Assembly: GCA_013396915.1 (NCBI GenBank)
Contig: VWZL01001368.1
Location: 434,001 to 498,000 of the forward strand
Reading direction: 5' to 3'
Length of the DNA stretch: 64,000 bases
From: Stercorarius parasiticus
Taxonomy: Eukaryota; Chordata; Aves; Charadriiformes; Stercorariidae
Under the pieces are notes generated by a model. That model saw only the letters and a program-made list of their open reading frames with translations. It was not told the DNA's origin and ran no database searches. The position numbers and the translations under genes are program-made. Below, one piece after another: positions 23,081-34,669 of this stretch (position 1 is the stretch's first letter; each line of letters starts with the position of its first letter).

Positions 23081-26029
23081 TTGGGGGGTTTTTTTTGTTG
23101 TCTTTCCAATGAACAATCATTAGAGGACAGAGCACAGGGACTGCTTTTCCACCCCTGCAGTATGGAAAGCGGCCCAAAAGGCATGTGAAAGGGTGATGAA
23201 TAGATTCAGGAATTTTTCTTCCATTTTCAAAAATTCTTACATAGGACTGACTGCAGCATGTGAGTAAACTCAAGGGGAAGCTATGACAGAAAACCTGGAA
23301 AACTCAGGTGAAGTTTACACATCTGAAATTGCACAACATAGCTCACTTTCAATGTGATGCCAATGTTATTCTTGGGATGAAAGGTTTAGAAGGAAAAAAA
23401 GAAAAGGAAAAAAACCACCTCACACCAAATAAGCAGAAGTACAACGTGAAAGAACTGAGTGGCTGATGGGACAGAGGTTACTACTGCAAGCAGAGGTATG
23501 TCCCCATCAGACTTTCAATTTGATTTCTGTATGGTTTGACTCACTTACCTGTTCTACTCAGAGAGGAAACCAGACCACGTGGAAATGAATTTTTATTAAA
23601 AAGTTATTTAACTTTGTGCTTTCTGTAAAGCATGGCAGAGACTCTGTATTTGGATGGGAAGGCAGCATATCACTGAATCTGCCAAATAAACCAGATTTTA
23701 TCCAGGAAGTAGATACCTTTTCACTGGAGGCAACAAAATAATGTCAGAGACAATAGGAGTACTTAGTTGCCTAAAGATAAATATGTGCTTAAGTGTTTTA
23801 TTGTATTGAGGCCAGAAATAGGACAAGATGACCTTGCAAATGATATTATATATAACAGGCTTAAGTGACACAGAACAAGTATACAAATTAAACCCCACCT
23901 TTTCAGACATGGAGGACATTAAAAAAAAAAAACAACCCTCTGGAGCTATATTGCAGCTGGAGACAAGGAGGCCTCTGACAGAGACTGGGGTAATTTATTA
24001 ATATTACATTAATTCTTTAACTAATTGTTCCAAAAAAACAGGGATTAAATGACAGAAACAGATATACATCTCCCAGGAGTGGAAGGAAAAGACGTGGTGG
24101 CATTACAATCAGCCAGAACGCCAACTTTGGGCATCGCAGCTTATGACCGACAAAACTCCAGAGTGTATGAGCAATCCCTGATCTCAAACATCCATAGGCA
24201 GACATCAAGGGAGACAAGGAATGTATACAATGAAAACTTTCTTAAACCTGTGGGAATACCAATGATGCAAAGTAAAAGTAATTGCAACTCCCATATTATT
24301 TATTTAGATGAAAGAAAGATGTTTTTTTAAAAAAAAAAGTCCAAAAGGTCTCAGCAGCAGGCAAGCTAATAGAAACACTTAGTATACTCAGGGGCACAAT
24401 ACAGGAATACAGTATTTCTTGTAGATGAGGTAATTACTAGAAAACAAGAAGGCAAGAATGACTGGATTTAGGAAACAGCTGTATCTGATTTACATGGGAC
24501 CTTGTCAAGGCCTTATCTTGAAGGCGTATTAAAGTTCTACAGTTGGCACGGCAAATTACTAAGTAAAAAGTTTCTTTATAAAAAAAAAAAAGAAAGAAAT
24601 GATATAGGTAGCAGTGAGACAGTAACATACAGGAAAAGATTAAAAAAAAAAAAGGCAGCAACAAAACAAAACCCTAAATCCCAAACAAAACACAAACATC
24701 CTAGAATATGTTTTCAGGCCAGAAATTAATTGTACGAGATGGAAGAATCCCTCTGCAGTACCAGTCCTTGTCCCTCCCTCAACCTGAGCTCCCCAGCTCC
24801 CCAAACCGTACTCCTGTCAGTTTCCCTGGTTTGCGGAGGGAGAAGTAGGACAGCCCATGCTTAAACCTTTGTTGAAACACGTGAATTGCTCCTGGTACCC
24901 CAGCTTGGTTCTTTAAATGCAGCTGGGATGTCTCCCTATCACAGTGAAAATTACCTACTACACAATTGAGAAGGATTTCTGTGCAGCATGACTTGGAACA
25001 CAAAAAAATCAGACAGATAGAAAAAGACAAATCAACCCACCAAAGCAACAAACCCCTCTTTTTTCAAGTTCTGTACATATAAAAGATGAGGAGGGAGAAG
25101 CCCACTCCCAAATACCTTCCCTGGTTGTTTCTGACTGAGGAGCACGGGAGTGAAAAAATCACTGGTGTTGATAAACTGCCAGTTTATCATGGCTAAAGTG
25201 TCCCAGTGCTTCTTTTAAGCTAACTCAGGTACTTCAGCATTTACATTACAGCATAGATAGTCCCTTCATAACATCTGGAAATTTTTGCCATACAAATAAT
25301 TGCTTAACGCTTTTGTCAGCGCATATAAATGAAAGCTGGAAAAGCAGTACAATATTTCTAAGGCAACTTGCGTTCTTCTGATTGTAGCTTTTTAGTGGGG
25401 TGAAAACCTATCACTTTATTTATTATTATTTATTTTTCTTTGTTAGGTAACCTTATCATTTGCGGATTCAAAAATAACATTTTGTTATCCACATCATGAC
25501 TACTTGGTTTCTCCTCTGTGCCTCTGAGGAGAGGAAGAACATTTTTAAAGTCCTTTTGAAAGTCCTAATGGAGTTTGTTAACAAGTGGGTTTTGTTGTTG
25601 TCCCCCCATCCCTCCCCATTATCCACTTATCTATCTCCTGCTCTTCAATATGTAGCATAGTAGGTATCCTAAGGAGAAAAATACTTCAGAACCTCATTCT
25701 GCCAATCCCTTGGATGAACCTCATTAAGATCAACGCATGTCTCTCCTCTCCCTAATCCTTAAATACAATCATTAGCAAAGACTCTTTGGTCCCAAAATCT
25801 TAGAGTGTAGAAGTCAGCATTGTACACAACCGCATGCACAAATCTGCCATCATTGCCATAAAGTCAGAAATCTTTGATAAATTTAATAAAAATACTGAAA
25901 TATGTAAGATTTCCTTCACCACAACAAGCATTGCCTAATTCTAAATCCATATACTTGTATCACTGCTAGCTTGCATCTACACCAAGTGGGCATTTTAATA
26001 CATAATTAATATTTCTGTGGCTCCTTAGC
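23081..26029. other. Unique noncoding DNA with A-rich patches
   Basis: Immediately after the CR1 boundary lies a G/T-rich stretch (23081-23101). A-rich patches occur at 24580-24596 and 24642-24690. A 93-codon frame at 24049-24330 overlaps a 66-codon frame on the other strand, and neither is recognisable. The sequence holds a 21-bp perfect palindrome at 25169-25189, listed separately. Confidence 0.55.
25169..25189. repeat. Perfect 10-bp inverted repeat with 1-base centre
   Basis: TGATAAACTG (25169-25178), a central C, and CAGTTTATCA (25180-25189) form a perfect 21-bp palindrome. With a one-base centre it is less likely to be an RNA hairpin than a symmetric protein-binding site or a chance palindrome. 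No neighbouring gene suggests a role. Confidence 0.75.
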
Positions 26030-26946
26030 ACTCCATGCGACCACCCACACAAAATAGTACTCCCAGAGAATCATGTCGCAATTCAGGAAGCAGCAGCAGA
26101 TTTCCATCGACAAACATCAAAATCCCCAAGCCGCTGCCATTAGGAATGGCTGAACCACCTTCCCAAAGGCCTCTCCAAAACCAAACTGCACTTGCAGGTT
26201 TATTTTTCCAACCCGCAACATTTGTTAAGCGTTTCCTCATGGTAATTGTTACAATCATTAAAAATCTCCAGACCATTCACAGTGCGCAAATACCTATAAA
26301 AATCGACGTTTCACCATGTCAGTTTTGACGCAAATCAATTTTAACACCTAGCATTTCATGTGAGGAGGCTAAAGGACTACTGAGGCAGCTGTGCTCCTCC
26401 ATCTTGCCACAGCGCGCACAGCAGTTCAGGGGCTGGTTATTTTAGGAAACCGCTCTGGAACGATGAAGAGACATGAGAGAGATTGCCAGACCGTGGCCGG
26501 CCTACCAGAGAGGCGGTGATGCTGCTGCCCAGCAGTTGGGCATGTTTCCCCTCAATGCTCTCAAAAGCCACTAAGAGAATATTCCTGTATGGCAACAGCC
26601 CGCGGTAGAAAAACTGCCTAAAAATAAAATATTACAAAAATGATAGAAAGCGGAAAGCCCACTGTTAGTTTAGACATGTCAGGAAAAACCACGTGTACCA
26701 GAAGCTGCTCTTGGGAAGCCATTTTAAAAGCTACCAAGGGGAAGGAAAAAGCTTGTGAGCTAGAATTAACCAAACATTTCCAAACGGTGCGTGGAAAGGC
26801 AATGCTGTTTGCCTGGCAGGGTCAGATCGGTGAATACAAGGGAAGAGAAAGGGGATGAAAAGAGAGAAACAGGAGTAGTGAATTACCTGAGGGAGCCACA
26901 TGACTTTCTGCTACATGTTTGCAGGGCATCACTCACACATTTCTTG
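26030..26946. other. Moderately CpG-enriched flank of a CpG island
   Basis: CpG dinucleotides are noticeably more frequent here than in the surrounding A+T-rich DNA, for example through 26039-26115 and 26213-26330. An E-box CACGTG lies at 26690-26695. Two overlapping frames on opposite strands (26025-26276 -, 26035-26328 +) are unrecognised and look like chance frames. The stretch may be part of a broader hypomethylated regulatory domain centred on the adjacent island; that is inference. Confidence 0.45.
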
Positions 26947-27276
26947 ACGCCTGTGCGAGGTGCAGGGGCCCAGGTGATGGCAGGGGCTGCAGGGCGCCCC
27001 GTGAGGCCAGGCCGGGCCGGCCCCAACGGCCCCAGCGCCGGGCATGGCAGAGCCCCTCAGCCACGGGCGGGCGCCTCGGGGAAAGCGCCGCTAAGAACGG
27101 GCAGAGGCGGCCCGGCGGTGAGGGGAAAAGTATGAGGAACAGCCCTGCCAGCCCCGACGGGAGAGCGGGAGGAGGGGCTCCGGCCGCGGCCCCCGCAGAG
27201 ATTCCCTGGAGAGCCCCCGCCGGAGCAGGTGGATTCTCCTGCGGAAGCCGCGGCCTGTGGAGGGGGGGGGGGGCGG
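26947..27276. promoter_or_regulatory. CpG island, candidate promoter
   Basis: This is the only strongly GC-rich segment in the window. By hand count there are about 32 CpG in roughly 330 bp, around three quarters of the number expected from base composition, whereas the surrounding DNA is CpG-poor. GC-box cores GGGCGG occur at 27065-27070 and 27271-27276, and a run of 12 G ends the island (27262-27273). A GTAAGT donor-like match starts at 27337, and an ACAG|GTAAGA match has its GT at 27715-27716, both on the + strand. On the - strand an AG|GTAATT-like match lies near 26886. Long open frames across the island on both strands are Pro-, Arg-, Gly- and Ala-rich, as expected of GC-rich noncoding DNA. 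It could be a promoter with a noncoding first exon, an orphan CpG island enhancer, or a decayed GC-rich repeat. Confidence 0.6.
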
Positions 27277-27985
27277 CAGAGAGGAGCTGGTATGGACTGA
27301 CCACAGCCTCCCATTCCCCATCCCCTGCACCTCTTAGTAAGTGATCTCCCTGTCTATCTTGAGCCTCGAGCTCTTGGTTTTCCATTTTACTTTCCCTCCC
27401 ATCCTGTGGGGGAGGAGTGAGAGTGCGGCTGGGTGGGCATCTAGCAGACAGCCAAGGCCAACCCACCACAATGAGGAAGTGGCATGTACTTGAATTGCCT
27501 AATATGATATTAAAACCATTTTTATGCTTAGTCACTGTAACATATAATACTTGCTAGTTCTATTTTAAAGGTGAGCTGAGTTCTACAGAATTAAAGCCAA
27601 AGTATTCAGAGAACAAGCAGCTTAAGTGGTATGACTGAAATAGTGAACTTAGGCAAGCCAGCACAGTCTGGTCATCCACAGCTTCATAGTCTCCAACAAC
27701 TCACAGGAAAACAGGTAAGAGACTGACTTCCATATGGGAAACCTGTGAGTATCCTCCCACAGTGACAGAGGCGTATGAAGATTAAACGCAAGTCAGTAAT
27801 GCTTCTCACTAGAACATAAAATATTACTTTTCACATGCTTTGCAATTAAAATTCAGTAGAGCAAGTTAAGAGAATTTCCTTCAGTAGGCAACAGGTTTAA
27901 CCTCTGCTGAGGCAGAATATAAAGTGGCAATCTGGCTACCAAGTTAGTTTTAACTTGCATCTGTGCTGGTTTTCATTTAATTAAT
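27277..27985. other. Sequence downstream of the CpG island
   Basis: GC content falls off by about 27.45 kb. Two + strand 5' splice-site matches (GT at 27337 and at 27715) would fit a noncoding first exon starting in the island, but transcription cannot be shown from sequence. No coding frame is supported. Confidence 0.4.
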
Positions 27986-28030
27986 TGAAGAACTTCCATT
28001 GGCTTGAATGGGACGAGGATCAGACCCTTG
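27986..28030. mobile_element. Possible relic of an ancient amniote repeat
   Basis: The string 'ttccattggcttgaatggg' followed by 'acgaggatcagaccctt' resembles a common reptile and bird interspersed repeat that reads approximately 'cattgacttcaatgggagcaggatcaggccc'. The match is short and judged from memory. I cannot assign a class, although the family it recalls is palindromic. Confidence 0.35.
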
Positions 28031-29526
28031 AGATGTGGTTCTTTTTGAAGTATTGCAGGCAATGAAACTTGTCACAATATTCAGTAATTTATTACGACTT
28101 TTTTTTTTTAATTGTCTCCACCGCTACCATTGGACTCTGTTAATCATTTCTCAATCCTTTCATGAGTGAAAACAACAAAAATTACAGATTTTTTTTTTTT
28201 TTATTGATTTTGTTGTTAAATGGAGAACAGTTATTCAACTGAATCAAACTCTTGAAGACTGATATAAGCAGGCCTTTGGCCAGGGATTGTAAGTTAACCT
28301 TAAATTACTGCAAAGAAGATGCAAAGAATTTTATTTTATTTTTTAGATGTTTCTAAAAAGAAAAAAAATCCCACCAGTTAATTAAATTATGACTGTGCAT
28401 TTATGACATCTATATATAGCTGCCAGTTAACAGGGTTTGCATCCCCCTGAATAAATGCCAGGAAAGTAAGCAATTCAGTAAACCCACTTATATACAGATT
28501 TCCTAAAGTGCCATGTGAAAAGCTTTTATCAAAAAAGATTGAAATTGCTCATATCTTAAAATAACTTTAGCACATGATGTAAAATATACTATAGTCAGCC
28601 TGATTTTTTGGAATTTCAGAAGGTAATTAGGCCCCCATTCCTGGAACAAGAGCTCTGCTATTATGATTACCTTTGAACTATAACATTTTCTCTTCACAGA
28701 TTTCTACTTTGTCAGAGATCATCCAGGAAATATTACCATTAGAGAATAACTGCACATAGAAGAACATTTCTTAGTGGGATGATTTGACCTATATAAAAAG
28801 ACAATTCTCTATACTTATATGTGCAGGATGACGACTGAATGAACAACATTAGGGTGTGCTTTGATCTGCACACAGATGAGAGCTGGGAAAAACTTACTCA
28901 CAAACCACAAAACTTCCGAGAAATGTAGTTTCAGCTTGAAACTTCCACAAATTCAACCCAAACTAGTAAAAGTAATTTGTTCAGAAATAACTTTGATTTG
29001 ATTTTTATTTTTCTGGTCAATCACCCGTGCTCATCCATCACTACTACGCACCAAGATGGACAATAATCTTTCTTAACCCAATCCTTTGTAATAATATTTT
29101 TTTTAATAAAAAAAGTCACTTGCAGTGAAACACAGGCAGTTTATGTTTGCTGAAGGACACATGATTCCACAATCTCCAGGATGGCTGTCTGGATAATCTA
29201 ATGATTGCATGGGGCTTTCAGTCTCCCTTATTCATTCTTCTGCATGTTGTAGAAATACGTGAGTATGCACAGATACCACACCAGACACAATAACTCATGT
29301 GGTGCCACTTCCTGCGTAAAGTGTCCCAACCACCAACATAAAGTGACTTTTTTTTATATTTCAAATTATTTGAATAATTTACGGGTGTGGAAAGAAAATG
29401 TTTCATTCTGCAAACAGCACATTTTTGTTAACACTGGCTGAATACCTTCTTAGTTTTCTGCCTTAGTGAGACAAATACTCCCCCCCGCCCCCCAAAAAAA
29501 ATAAAAATTAAAGCCTTTGAAACAGT

Positions 29527-29551
29527 TCAACTATTTTGTTCAAATAGTTGA
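29527..29551. repeat. Hairpin-forming inverted repeat, 10-bp stem
   Basis: TCAACTATTT (29527-29536) and AAATAGTTGA (29542-29551) are perfect reverse complements separated by TGTTC. The stem is A+T-rich. The arms are much shorter than a microRNA precursor and no gene is adjacent. Confidence 0.75.
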
Positions 29552-30527
29552 TCAAGTAAGGTATGGCAATCAAATTATTTACAGAATTCTGTTGATCAGT
29601 TCTTCCACATCCGAATATGCAATAATGGAAAAAGCAGTTCAAAAATAAGGAGTAAGAAGCTTAATATTGAAACCCAGTTCATTTCTCCAGTCAAAGCTAA
29701 ACTGAAAAGTTTAAAGATTGTGTTAATAGTCTTGCCTCTTACTTTATACTTTGTATTGTCTTAGGCCTTGAAAGTCATCCCATCTGGACACCTCAAATAA
29801 AGCTCTGCTGGTAGTATGCAAGGTTTGCAATGCAATTTGTCAGCTGGCATCTTTTTGTCAAAATAGCAGGAAATAGATAAATAGAGAAAGAGTGGCCAGC
29901 CGGAAATCTTTTAATCCCGCTCCATTTACCTAAACTAACACGTATAAAATAGCTAGTAACGGCCACATTCCCTGAGCCAGGGAAAACTAAAAATGTCATA
30001 AGCAAGGGCAGTTGTACTTACTAAAACCACTCCAGGGAGCAATGGACTTTGTGTGCTATGCTGGAAGGCATGAGATAGATTTTTATTTTATTTTTTTTTA
30101 ATATTTTTTTTAACATTTATATTGGAGCCTGTAGCATTGGGGTCAAGGCAGATGTGCAGCCCCTCAACCCTTGGCTAAGACTGTATTCACTGCACACACA
30201 CTGAACAGAAACAAGCATGCAGCTGCCAGTAAACCTCTATTTCTACGTCTGTCTGAGTGAATTTGTTTTACCTCAGTTCAGCACAGCTTGTACATTTATT
30301 TGGTATGGTTTGTTCATTATTTACCTTCCTCACGACCATCTAGACAAACTCAGATACTGTTTCCATAGCTACCATCTGTACATTACTTAAACTCTACCCT
30401 GACCCAGACATGAATTCCTACAAACTCCACTTTTCAACAGCTTTGCACTGTCAAGCATGGCAAATTTTCATTAGATCGTCTAAATTCAGAAAAACTGGAC
30501 TTTCAACATACATTCATGGAGTTTTAC

Positions 30528-30578
30528 AGACCAGATCTTACAGCTTACATAAAATGATACAACTTCAGTGGAGCTACT
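30528..30578. mobile_element. Possible relic of an ancient amniote repeat
   Basis: The segment 'gaccagatcttacagcttac' plus 'acttcagtggagctac' resembles an old reptile and bird repeat that reads approximately 'gccagatcctcagctggtgtaaat...acttcagtggagctac'. The similarity is weak and recalled from memory, and there is no coding content. Confidence 0.33.
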
Positions 30579-33500
30579 AGAGCATCAAAAGACACAAGAA
30601 ATAAAGTCTAGTGCAGGCTAATCAAGCTTTGCATACAACAGTGACCTCTGAACAGCAACTGTTACGTATCAGAAGATGGAAAAAAGACCGTGCAACTGAG
30701 TCCAGAGAAACCCAAATGTCTGACTTGGGAATAATGGATTGTCAGGCAATGCATGGAGTATCATAGACTTTACTACTTAAAAGCAAAAACCAAGTCCTGT
30801 GTTAAATGGTGTGGTGTACCAGAAAAATCGTCACCTGAAACAAACAGGTACAAAAAGGTCACATCTCCAAACATTTCAAGGTGGGAAGCATAGGAAGCCA
30901 ATCTTTGTTTGGAAACAGGGTGGCATTTGTGACACCTAAACTGCTTCATTGCACCTCAGGCAGCAATCCAAAGCTACTAAACTATGACCACAAACCACAT
31001 ATGATTACAACACATCTAGGAGATTGTGTCAGAACAAAAGTCTATTTTTGAATCAAGTACACGGGGTATTGAAAGGGACATAAGCGTCCTTTGTATTTTG
31101 TAAGTATATGTCCTTCAGTGGCTTACCAGTTACATCTAGAGGTATCACACAAGAATGTAGCAATACAGAGCACATCATACAATCAAGACTCATGACTAAT
31201 GCCAGAAACAAACTCCAAACAATAATGCATTCTTTCAGCAAAATTTTTCATTCATATAATTCTTACATAAATCTCCAAATGGTGTCCTAAAGAAAAATGT
31301 TTTAAGTTCCTCGTTTTCAAACTTTTACATTTTTTATTTAAAAAAAAAAAAAAGAAATTAAACACAGGAAAATAAATTGCTCCAAAGAAGGCCTCTGCTA
31401 ATGCAAGTTGATTATATAATCCCATTCAGAAAGTCATCAAACTTTACCTCTGAATTGGGTTTGGTCTGAGTCTTGCTGCTGACATTAAAAAGCAATTCCA
31501 GAACATTATTAGAAGAATACTCTTACCATCAGAAGAGCATTTTCCAGCCTAAATTTAGTCAGTTAGTATCCTTTTTTTATGGGTCAGCAGTGTCCTTTAG
31601 CTCAAGCACCCCTTCTCTGACCCTAACATTCATCTCTGCTATGCATTTATACAGATCTATTACACATTTCCCTCTAGCCTTTAGTTCATAAGGCTAAACA
31701 ACAAGCTCTCTAGTTTTTCTCCTAAGGCTGCTTTTTGATCCCCACATCCATCCTAATCAAAACAATGGAGTTTTTGACTACAACAATCCAATAATACTGT
31801 AAATTAAGACCAAGCCGTTAATAAACAGAAGCTTAAGTGTAGGCTCCTGAAACTCCATTTGGAGAGGCAGGAGGTCCAAAACTGGAAAACACATAAATAG
31901 ATCCCAAATTCAATAGAATAGAATAGATGGGTTATGCTGAATTTTAAAAGGAAACAGGCGTAATCTTGCATCCCCATTTTACACCATCTTTACCATGACA
32001 TTTTTTTTCCATAATTTCCATAATTATATCTTGATCTTTCATTGTTGTATTTCCTTTAATATTGAAAGCATCTTTATTATTTCAAAGATGCAACATTATC
32101 ATAATTTACAGACTTCCTACAAACTAGACAAGAGGCAGGAAATGAGGAAATGTAATTCCTGTAGTTTATGAACTCTACTGCCATGTTTCCAGCATCTGAA
32201 TTAGGCCATTGTACCAAGGAGAGGGAAGGGGCAAAAAAAAAAAAAATAAAAGAGGAAAAAAAAAGGCAATGTGGGGTAATCTTCCATTGAAGTCTGTTGC
32301 TTTGGCTCTGTACTGAAGTTCTTCTTCACACCATACCTGAACTCCAGCTATTTTCATGTGACCTTCTTTTACACATCAAGCCTCACACAGAGAAGAATAT
32401 CATGGGAACCCTTTGCTAGACTCTGGCCTAACCAGCATTAGGAATGCAGCCCAGCAAAGTCCTGATGTATGGAGTAGTGCAGCTCAAGAGGAAACATGGG
32501 GAAACCAGGCTATTATGAGGGGTCATCTCTCAGAACCAGTTAGATTTGGATTTTCTCAAAATAACAGGTTTGTACTGTAGCATGGAAGTCTTTCCAAACA
32601 GAAACCAGAAATATGTACCTCCACCCTCTTCTTGCCTATGAAGGAAGAGGATGCATGACAGCTCTGTGCTGCCTGGCAGGGTGTAAACTTGATATGGTGG
32701 GAAAGGACAATGTGATATTGTACAGAAGACAAAGACGTCAGTACTCTGCTGAATACAATGGAAACAATGCGATTGAGTCCATTTCAAGAATGATATTAGT
32801 TGCTCACTAGCTTGCTCCTTTGGTTTACCCTGCAAGCAACCTTCCAGGAGTCCTTTCTGAGTAACCATATCCTTCTCACTCATGGCTTGTAATACTTGAT
32901 TGTAATGCTCTCACTCACTCACTCAGCTCATGGACAGGTCAAGCTGAAGGAGGAACCTAACACAAAGCCATACCTGTTGTGCTGCTCTTCAGTGTTGACA
33001 GACTTTCTGTGGTCGCTTTAATACCTTCATTGATTTTCTTTGAGAACTTGCATTTACAAGAAGCAGCATGGAAAAAAGAGCTCAAAGAGGAAAGAAAGGT
33101 GGAAGGAGGAAAATGAAAGGGCAAGGAAACTTTTTAATAACAGTGAGAATAGCAAAAATAAGGTGGTGTCAGCCAGGAGTTGAAACTAAAACCAGACAGA
33201 AGCAGAGAAGATTTTGAGGGCTTTATTATATGTTTTGCTAAAAATAGGAGTTTTATTATTAGACAAGTTTTATTGTTATTTGAGTAAATTTATTATTGTG
33301 GATTTTTTAATTTCAGAAAAGCTTAATTTTTTTTAAATGAACTCATCTGTTTTCATTTTAAAGTGACATCTTTGTTTAGAAAATTGCCAGTGTTCAATTA
33401 AAAAGATTTTAAAGGCTTGAGAAAACAAAACATTTTGCTTCTTTCCCCCCCACTTCCCTTCCAACTTTAGCAAAAAAAATCCACTGAAGTTAATTTGAAT

Positions 33501-33771
33501 CAAAACACTTCTCTAGTTTGGCTAAAAAACTGAAAACAAATCAGTACTGCCTCAAATACAAGGTAAAAATTTTTAAAAAAAGGTCAAACTAGTAGTTAGA
33601 AGAGAAGGATTTTCTTCTCACTGTGCTCTGCAATTGTTTGGGGAAAAAAACAACTGAAATGCTACATTTGCACTACAGCTTATATTCAAAGGTAACAGTA
33701 TTTTTTTTTTTTTAGTCTAGAAGCAACCAATTTCATGGCTGAATATTCCTATGTAATGCACACACACCACA

Positions 33772-33792
33772 CCCCCCCTTTTTTTTTTTTTT
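33772..33792. repeat. C7 followed by T14 homopolymer junction
   Basis: Seven C (33772-33778) run directly into fourteen T (33779-33792). This is simple sequence, likely polymorphic and prone to sequencing error. Confidence 0.9.
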
Positions 33793-34057
33793 CTTCTACG
33801 GCACGAAAAGCAAGGGAGCAGGCAAAACTTGTCTGCATGCACATTTATCTCTCTTGCATCTCTCACTTTTTTTTCCATGGAGTTGCTCTGTAAGAAAGGC
33901 ACCACCTCACGCTGCCTTCCAGCTGCCTGAAAGCTAAAGTGTTAGTTGTATTTTTGTCACCATGAATTATCCCATCAAGTATTACATAATTGATCAAGTA
34001 CCAAAAAATCATAACTGCACCTTTGCCCTTGTCCTGCTTGTTTTCTTTGTGTCATTC

Positions 34058-34120
34058 ACTGATTGTAAACTTCTCAAAGGGTGGGCACAATTTTGCTTTG
34101 TGCAACCCAGAGAATAAAAA
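34058..34120 (+). mobile_element. Possible ancient L2/MIR-like 3' relic
   Basis: The segment starts 'ctgattgtaaacttctcaa', continues with 'agggtgggcacaattttgct' and ends in an A-rich 'agaataaaaagg'. L2, MIR and related reptile tails have the same order: a 'attgtaagctcttcggggcagggactgt' block, then a 'tgtttgtacagcacc' block, then an A-rich end. Divergence is high and no database check was possible. Confidence 0.35.
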
Positions 34121-34653
34121 GGATCAGGAAGCAAGTTAAACAGTCCACACATTTTATAATATTATATTCTCTCAGTACTTTTCTTTTTAATGACTAATTT
34201 TGTCCATTTAGCGCACACCTACATGCTTGAGTTGTGAAATTCAGCAGAAGACTTATATTGATGGTACTTCTCCATCATCTTTATAAGGTACACCTGCCAA
34301 CTGCCAGTTTATAATTTCTTATCATCATGTCCACCTACTTAATTTATAAAATACAGAGTTATTTAGTACTTGCATAAAGCAAGTGTAGGACACCTTAGCT
34401 TAAAGGTCTGACACATGTGAAAACATCCTTACTTCTCTCTCCTCTTTTTCTAAGCTAGAATCTGAATTCAGATCTGAATTTAGCTGTTACTTGCTCTTCG
34501 GAACAAATTTCCACACCCCACACACCCCCCTCACCAATTTGTGATAGAAAATTATCCTTTTGAATACTTTCTCTCAACTGCTTGCCTTATTAAAACAATA
34601 AAGAGAGAGCAAAGGTGTCCATGACTACGTGAACTTCTTTCATTCATGTGTAC

Positions 34654-34669
34654 GTATGAATATTCATAC
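34654..34669. repeat. 16-bp perfect palindrome in a longer imperfect one
   Basis: GTATGAATATTCATAC is self-complementary. Flanking CATGTGTAC (34645-34653) and ATATGTACATG (34670-34680) extend it imperfectly to about 36 bp. It is A+T-rich alternating purine-pyrimidine sequence, likely either chance or a cruciform-prone site. Confidence 0.7.

Larger units (their letters stand above)
28031..34057. other. Unique A+T-rich noncoding DNA with short hairpins
   Basis: About 6 kb without a supported gene. It contains poly-T runs (28192-28202, 33701-33713, 33779-33792), a 10-bp-stem hairpin (29527-29551), an 8-bp-stem hairpin (32068-32091, GCATCTTT/AAAGATGC) and a weak ancient-repeat relic (30528-30578). 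The longest frame (32530-32883, -, 117 codons) is unrecognised. Confidence 0.5.

Noticed and set aside
24049..24330. 93-codon open frame as a possible exon
   Set aside because: No recognisable family, no convincing acceptor before it, and an overlapping frame on the other strand.
26919..27344. 141-codon open frame on + across the CpG island
   Set aside because: Same reason: a chance frame in GC-rich DNA, with other overlapping frames equally long and no recognisable protein.
26933..27535. 200-codon open frame on - across the CpG island
   Set aside because: Its composition (Pro, Arg, Gly, Ala, Leu) follows GC content. Frames on both strands are open at once, and there is no domain or splice structure.
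32068..32091. 8-bp-stem hairpin as a microRNA precursor
   Set aside because: The arms are far too short for a precursor, and flanking sequence does not extend the pairing.
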